This document shows, piece by piece, positions 57,746-64,000 of a DNA stretch of 64,000 bases. The notes beneath the pieces are model-generated. The model was not told the origin of the DNA. It worked only from the letters and a program-made list of their open reading frames with translations, and ran no database searches. A program made the position numbers and the translations under genes. Position 1 is the stretch's first letter. Every line of letters starts with the position of its first letter. The DNA lies in contig JAEQBH010005394.1 in the NCBI GenBank assembly GCA_016808115.1, positions 310,001-374,000 on the forward strand. The letters are read 5' to 3'. This DNA is from Tetrastigma voinierianum. Lineage: Eukaryota > Streptophyta > Magnoliopsida > Vitales > Vitaceae.

Positions 57746-58830
57746 GAAGAAACGTGTGAAAGAAAAAAATGTTCGATTATGAAGAACTTCCCGGATGAGC
57801 AATTGTTTAAAGTTTCCTTCCAACTGCATGGTATCTGATATTGTGAATTATAAACCATGGAGTAATGCAACCGAGTCATTCTGAGAAGAGGCTTCAGGCG
57901 ACGGCGAGATATTATATTTGGGATATTACTTATTATTGAGAGAGGTCTTGACATGATAATAGGAATATGTCTTAGGAAGGTGAACAAAACAGCATTTTTT
58001 AAATGAATGCCATGCATCACCTTATGGGGACATTTGCAGAAAGAGCTTGACTCACAAAATACTCGATCGGGGTTTTCACGGCCCATATCTTTAGGGTGTG
58101 CGAGTGGGTAAAATTGTGTGATCGATGCGGATTGGAAATATCGGCTGTGGGATGAAATGCCCCTAAAAGGTATTATGGCAATCTGAATTTTTGATGTTTA
58201 GGGAATAGATTTTTATGGGACCTTTCCCCTTATCATTTGAAACCTATACATCTTTGCTAGCCAGTAGATTCACGTCTCCAAATGGGTGGAAACGGTGGCT
58301 TTGTCAAGGAATGATGCTAATACGGTTGTGAGTTTCTTGCAAAGAATATTTTGAAGCGGGTTTGGAACCCCCGAACCATCATTGAGTGATGGGGAACCCA
58401 TTGCAAACAAAATATTTGCAAAACTCATGGCGGTATGGGATCAAGCATGTAATGAGTTTAGCCTGTATTTGGTTGATGAATGACGAATTTCCAACGGGAG
58501 ATCAGAATACTTGAAAGGCTGGCCAGGCTGAGCGGGAAGGATTGGTGCTTCAAACTTGAGTGATGCACTTTGGGCTTACGGGATTGCATACAGACCCCCG
58601 TTGGAATGTCCCCATGTCTGAGTTGTTTTTGGCAAACCATGTCATCTACCTCTTGAATTAGAATACAAGGCAATGTGGGCCATTAAGAAGTTAAACTTGA
58701 TTTTAAAGTATGAGGAAGAAAGATTGCTCAGTATGCAGGTGGAAGAGAGCGAAATGAAGCCTATGATAATGCTAGAATATCTGAAAACAGACAAAGAAAT
58801 GGCATGATCGAGAGAATCACGAGGAAAGAG
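57746..58830 (+). pseudogene. Integrase of element B
   Basis: Fragments in order: the core region GIDFYGTFPL near 58203-58235, SKWVETVALSRND near 58278-58316, FGTPEPSLSDGEP near 58360-58400, then DALWAYGIAYRPPLE near 58562-58605 and the C-terminal EYKAMWAIKKLN near 58660-58700. These match the arrangement of Athila/gypsy integrase. Several frameshifts and stops. No chromodomain seen. Confidence 0.75.
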
Positions 58831-59480
58831 TTGAGCAGGGGAACGAGTCTTTGCTTTTTAATTCTAGGCTGAAGTTGTTTCGAAATTAAAATCCAGTTAG
58901 GTGGGCCGCTGCAGTGGTATCAAGTCACACATTTGGGCGCGATAACACTGAAGGCGATAATGGGAAGAATTCAAGGTCAATGGACAAAGTTTAAAGCATT
59001 ATCTGCGGGGATGAGAAGTGAAGAACTCCAAGCGGTTCTTGAAAAAGAAGAAGTACCCTGTGTGAAAGTCGATTAGGACTCAAAGCGGCGGCTAATGGGA
59101 GGCAACCCCATGAGGATTTAAGTCACGAATTTAAATTTTGGAAATATTTCTTTTCTTAGTTGTGTGATCAATTAGGTGATTTGTTTTATAGAATGATAGA
59201 TTTAATTTTAGAAATAGATTGTAGTTTAGTGGGTGCTCTTGAATATTTGGTGATCTTACGAAGGGATAAAAGACATGAATAGCAAGCGACTACGGGAATA
59301 ATTCTAGCAACTTCTTGAGAGGTTGAGACATGAGAGAAAAGGGGAGTAGCTTTCTCCACAACCCAGTCACATGGAATATACTTGAATTAATTGTTATTTA
59401 AAATCTTTGCTTAAAATATGCAGAGATGTCTAAACGGGTTAGGAACAATAAAGAATTCAAAGTTTTGAAATCATTGAATT
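58831..59480. other. Spacer after integrase, no gene
   Basis: No supportable ORF. It contains the words typical of the region between pol and the extra ORF of Athila elements but nothing I can assign. Confidence 0.35.
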
Positions 59481-59740
59481 AAGGGCTTGAGTAAACAGGA
59501 AGGGTTATGTCGCGACAAAGGCGTTGTCCTACAAAACATTGATATCGTGACAGGTTTGGAAAGAACAATTAGTGAGTATAGGAAGGAGATTCGTATCGCG
59601 ACACCACTATGATGTCGCGACAGAAATTAGGATTTCAAAATGGAGAAGGATTGTGCCACATCAGACAAATCTGAAATATACTGTGTTGTGCGACATCTAG
59701 GTATGTCGCGACATAAAAGTGCGACATGTGCCAACTACTC
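59481..59740 (+). repeat. Small second array of TGTCGCGACA in the internal region
   Basis: Three exact GTCGCGAC words (near 59510, 59612 and 59706) plus variants (atcgcgac, atcgtgac), interleaved with unrelated sequence. It lies between integrase and the extra ORF, outside the LTR. Confidence 0.75.
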
Positions 59741-59969
59741 ACTTCAAAAGCCCTAAATTTAATGATCTCAAATAAAAGAGGCGGGTGAAGTGCGTTTTTA
59801 TCATGAGTGAAACGTGAATGCCCGCGAGCATTGATTGAATTGCAGCCCAGTTGGAAGCTATTTCATTCACTCAGCCCGCATAACCATTCACCTTCGTCTT
59901 CATGCAGATCCTTGACCTCAAGAAAACCTAGCATTCCAAACTTTCTGAAAAGCTTTCCTCTCGATTCCA

Positions 59970-61430
59970 ATGGCTGAAATTCCACCTGAGGGTCCTAACA
60001 CAGACGAGATTATGAGGAACCACGAACAATGTCAGAGAAGAGAAGAAACTATGAGAGACGAGATGGGAATTCGTCGGGAAGAACAAGCGGGAGAAATACA
60101 ATCGAAGCACCAGGAAGCTCAGTGACTTCTCATGGCAGGGGAAAGGAAGGCAAGAGGAGAGAAGAAGAAGAAGCGAGGAAGATTTCGTCTCGGATGAAGC
60201 TTATTCCAGTGGAAGAAGTATTATGCTAACAAGGGTTTGTTGCGAAAGGAGATTCAAAAACCACATTGACTCCTTTCAAGGGAGATGAGAGACGAGAGAG
60301 GATAGGAGAGTCTCTGTGCACCAAGCGGGGTATACGGCCTTTGGCGAGGGTTTATTAAATATGTGGAAGGAAGGATGGAGCAGTTTTTGTTAGAGGGGTC
60401 TGGGTCTCTTACGAAGCCCAAGCCATCGGCAGAGGCTGTGATATGACGAGTTCACAAACATGGTTCCAAATTCGAAATTGTTGGAAAAGCCCGAGTTTGG
60501 AAGGATTGCCAAGAAGCTCACCTAACGGTAAAGTGCGGTTGAACCAAGAAGAAGGAGGGCGAAGCAGTGAACGGAGGAAGCCTTGCGAAGAGGCTAGGTA
60601 TGGTTTTATTTTTCGGCACGTGCAGTCCCGACAAAACATGTATGCACAGTGAGAGAACAAGAAGTTGTACTGTTGTATGCCATACTCAAGGGGTATAAGA
60701 TCAATATAGGAGTTATCATGAATTCAATCATGAGATACCATGAAGAACAAAGAGGACTTATTCCTCTGACAGCAATCATTGCATTGGCAGAGGCTGGGGT
60801 CGAAGGAATTTGGGGTCGGAGAAGAGTACCAGGAACCTCACCACTCCTTCGACGGGAGTTAGCAAGGGACGAAGCACGAAGAAGGGAGTCTTTGGTGGAG
60901 GCGAAGAAGCCCAGGCTGAAGAGCGAGGAAAAGGATACTCAAGGTTGTGTCAGGAATAGAGCACCCCGAGAAAACTCACGAGACAATAATGATTACATGT
61001 TTGCGAGACAATCTGGGACGAGATGAAACGTGATAGACTTCTCAAATCATTGGCGGTTCTCCTGTGCGACGAAACTTCCAACACGGAGAAAGCTCGAGGG
61101 AGCACGAAACATTTCGGTCTTGGAAGCTCTCGATGTCTTGCATAAGAGAATAGATGAAGAGAGAGGAAAGGATTGGAAGCTACGAATTCGGAAAATGTTA
61201 TGAAAAGGAATTGAAGAGAAGAGACGTGATGGGGAGGAAAGAGCTAAATAGAAAGAAAGGGCATGAAGTAAGAGCTCTGACAAGAAGAGCAATGAGTGGA
61301 GAGAAGAGTTGAATAGAAAGAGGCGGATGGGAAGAATTTTGGAAAGCGTGAGGAAGAGGTTTAAAAAAGAAATGAAGGAAGAGATCACAATGCATTGCGA
61401 AAGCTGAAACTTCAGTCATGAAGCTTTTAT
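59970..61430 (+). pseudogene. Extra 3' ORF of Athila-type element (plant transposon protein-like)
   Basis: Starts near MAEIPPEGPNTDEI (59970). After frame changes it reads EARYGFIFRHVQSR (60592-60632) and VVLLYAILKGYKINIG (60662-60708), followed by GLIPLTAIIALAEAG (60751-60795). This order is typical of the uncharacterised ORF placed after pol in many Athila-lineage elements (sometimes called env-like). The C-terminal part (61000-61430) is Glu/Lys/Arg-rich and coiled-coil-like. Its function is unknown even in intact elements. The copy is broken. Confidence 0.65.
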
Positions 61431-63507
61431 AACAACCAGTTTGGCGTGATTCTCAACTCTTAACTACGATAAAGAAAAGAATCTGAGCAAGAAATCAAAT
61501 TTGGGGAGCAAGTCAAAGTTGAGAAGTTTTTATACAAGTCTGAAAGTTTTGAGAAGAAATTGGATGATAGAGACATAGACGAGAAAGATCTGAGAATCTA
61601 TAAAGCAAAAAGAATAATTTGGAAAACTTAGATCCCGATTAACAACAATCTTACTTAAATTCCTAGAGTTATGGCGGAAAGTGAATAATGAATGGCTTGG
61701 GAAAGGCGGGATGAGTTGAAACGGGAAGGTTGATCTCTAATGAGATTTTCCTTGAAACGAATGGAGAAGGAGACGAGAAGAGAGAAGAAGAGAAATGAAA
61801 TTCACGAATTTCCAGCCCATTTAGGTACACAGTAGACCTAGACCCACCCAACATCTTGCGCTGGCTATTTCAAAAGAAAAAATAGACCTTCTCCTGCACA
61901 AACTTCATTACCATCCGCTATACCATACTGTGTATCCAAACTGCTTTATGATTAAATCGGTAATAAATGAAAATTTAAATTGAATTGTTGTGTGCTAAGT
62001 TGAATTTGTTTGATTCCATGATTGTGTTGCTTTGTGATTGAGTGATTAGGAAATCAAAGTAGAAATTAGTTCCAGAATAAAAACTGCTGAGATGTAATGA
62101 GCTAAATTGAATGAAGCAGTTAGATTAGGAATGATCTGAAATGTAGAATAAGGGCGAATAAATACGGTTTGATTGGAAACCTGAGTGCAAAGTTACTTAA
62201 GTTTATTTGTTAGAATTGAGTGGGGAAAGTACTACAATAGAGAGGAGCGAAACATATTTTTGAGTTTGTAGGTATGAACAATGAGTCGAGGAACTTTATT
62301 GAATATCAATTAATTTAAATACTCATTAGCAAAAATGAGTCAAAGGTACTCCCTATTGTTAGTCTAGCTATTCAGACCAAATTCTAGAATTTGTTAGATT
62401 ATTAGTTTGGCGAAATCTAGGTAATCTGGTGACAAGGATGATATCTGAGGCCATTCTTGAGCAGTTTGAGCCATTCCTAGCCATCCTATTCATATCTTTG
62501 ATGCATATACGGTAGTTCGAAATTGAGCGACAAACTATTTTTCAAAAATAGACCAATGGAAACCTCAACTCATCCTAAAACATCAATCCTTCGATAAGAA
62601 CCACACATGATTACCCGGGAATTCAGGAGGAAGAAAGAAATGAAGTTTGGGGTATAAATTTTGAGATTCAAAGGGAATGAAAAGAAAACTGAAAAGTAAA
62701 AGAGCGATATAAAGAAAGTTTATAGGGATAAGTTTTATCTTGTGGCTACTCTATGAACAATTAAGTTCTTAGGGTGTTTCAACACCTAGTACCCTAATAT
62801 ACGGTATGGGGCTACTAACTTGAGTTCGCTAAGAGTGTTAGAAACAAAGTTAAAACATTGAAACATCTCGAATGTTGACAAAAGTTTCCCAGGTGGAATT
62901 ACAGAGTGAGAAGTATGGAACAGTTCTGGGTGGAAGAAATTAAAGTGTCCCAAACATGAAGTTTAGGGAGTTTATTATAGAAACTACGAAAGAAAGGGGC
63001 GAAGAGGAGAGAAAAGGTTCAGGTGTCTTAACCTAAAAATTCCTTCCATACACCCATTACCCAGGCACAACAATAAAACCCAAAGACTGATTGATCTTGA
63101 AGTACGAAATCATCTACATTAGTGAGATCAATATGAAAAGTAAGCCTATAGATTTGGAAGGATAGAAACAATCAGAACATGAAGGACTTTAGGGAGTTAA
63201 AATGACAGAGTGTGAAAAGAGAAAGGAAAATAATCTATTGTTCAATAGGATCCAATGAATATGTTGTTTGTAAAATTTCAGCAGTTTGATTTGCATAGTA
63301 TAAGAGTAGAGACCAACCTTGAGCTGGACTTGAAGCTAGATGTACGAGAGAAAATTATGCATACCTTGCATTGCAATTAAATTGAATGCCCTTTGCGAGA
63401 TCAACTCGAGAGAAAAAATGTCCTTAAAAATTTTCTTTTATTACGTTTGAGGGACGAACAAATCTTTCTTTTTCTTTGCTTGAGACAGCAAACTTTAGTT
63501 TAGAGTT
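61431..63507 (+). mobile_element. 3' untranslated part of element B, no gene
   Basis: Contains no supportable ORF. From about 62600 to 63507 it matches 46429-47400 in inverted orientation (for example gggtgtttcaacacctag near 62770 is the inverse of the word at 47217). The polypurine tract expected before 63508 is badly decayed. Confidence 0.55.
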
Positions 63508-64000
63508 TGTTGAGCTTAAAGTCATCTATTTTGGTCACATTTTTGATTGATTTTAATGAAAAAGGAATAATTCAGACGAGATATGAAGAAACTCACCAAA
63601 TTTAGTGACTGGGAAGTATAAAGAAAGAAGAAAATCTGATGAAAATCACGAGAAAATAGCGAGGGCGAAGTGAAAGCGACTGGCTAACTTTATTCTGGGA
63701 TTTTGGGGTTTACCTGATCCGGTCATGAAATTGCGACATCGAAGGAAATTGAAATCAGTGCAGTCGCGACATGGATAACAAGATATTGAGGTCACGACGC
63801 ACGGGGCGCTCATGAAAGGCTGCAAAGCATGGTGGTCGCGGCGTGAGATCGATCGTGACATCCAAGAACCAGGTTCAAAGCTATAGAGTCGTAGATGATC
63901 GCGACCAAGATGCGATGTGTGACATTAGGAACAAGCAGGTTGAGACTTGTGGGAGGCATGGAAGTGATGTCGCGACAAGGGATTGATATCGCGGTATTAG
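63508..64000 (+). repeat. 3' LTR of element B, cut by the window edge
   Basis: Starts TGTTGAGCTTAAAGTC and follows 47536-48050 closely, including the first gtcgcgac words. It continues beyond the window. Differences between the two LTRs are numerous, which argues against a recent insertion. Confidence 0.75.

Noticed and set aside
61047..61419. 113-codon minus-strand frame
   Set aside because: Antisense of the Glu/Lys/Arg-rich coiled-coil part of the Athila extra ORF.

Overview
The window looks like an AT-rich stretch of nuclear DNA from a flowering plant, most likely a eudicot. The reasons are an intact plant-type CYP96 cytochrome P450 gene, a small plant-like secreted/LEA-like gene with a GT-AG intron and RY/ABRE-type promoter motifs, and a surrounding mass of plant transposons: Ty3/gypsy including Athila type, Ty1/copia-type LTRs, PIF/Harbinger, a Mutator-like terminal inverted repeat pair, MITE-like elements and tRNA-derived SINEs. 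I see only two credible host protein genes in 64 kb. No rRNA, functional tRNA or CRISPR is visible.

Layout. 1-10.7 kb: no host gene; a tandem segmental duplication built from recurring blocks (copies near 0.05-0.5, 5.3-6.5 and 9.4-10.7 kb), short copia-type LTRs with a tRNA-Met primer site, several tandem repeats, and a fragment of a long gypsy LTR. 12.5-14.0 kb (minus strand): a single-exon CYP96-like P450, whose 5' flank carries a ~505-bp tandem duplication. 17.76-18.95 kb (plus strand): a two-exon LEA-like gene with a probable 1-nt frameshift in exon 2. 19.7-30.2 kb: a 10.5-kb interval bounded by ~140-bp inverted repeats and a perfect 9-bp target duplication, i.e. a Mutator-like insertion, stuffed with a dead Harbinger transposase, a large LTR-derived block and SINEs. 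32.4-42.8 kb: a Ty3/gypsy element (5' LTR, gag, protease, RT, RNase H) that has no integrase or 3' LTR; its gag is split by a minus-strand LTR, which is itself split by a perfect solo LTR (5-bp target duplication ATTTT). 42.8-47.5 kb: minus-strand LTR fragments, including an Athila-type LTR. 47.5 kb to the end: a large plus-strand Athila-type element (5' LTR, tRNA-Asp primer site, gag, protease, RT, RNase H, integrase, an extra 3' ORF, start of the 3' LTR), full of frameshifts and with another LTR inserted in its gag.

Working together. The P450 would act in very-long-chain aliphatic (wax/cutin) oxidation at the ER. The LEA-like gene is probably seed- or ABA-related judging from its promoter motifs. 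The two genes are not evidently connected. Everything else is selfish DNA in nested layers. The most informative non-gene signals are the 9-bp TSD pair, the solo-LTR TSD, the arrays of the perfect palindrome TGTCGCGACA in Athila-type LTRs, and a family of SINE-like copies. All identifications come from reading the sequence and general knowledge of the families; no database search was run.
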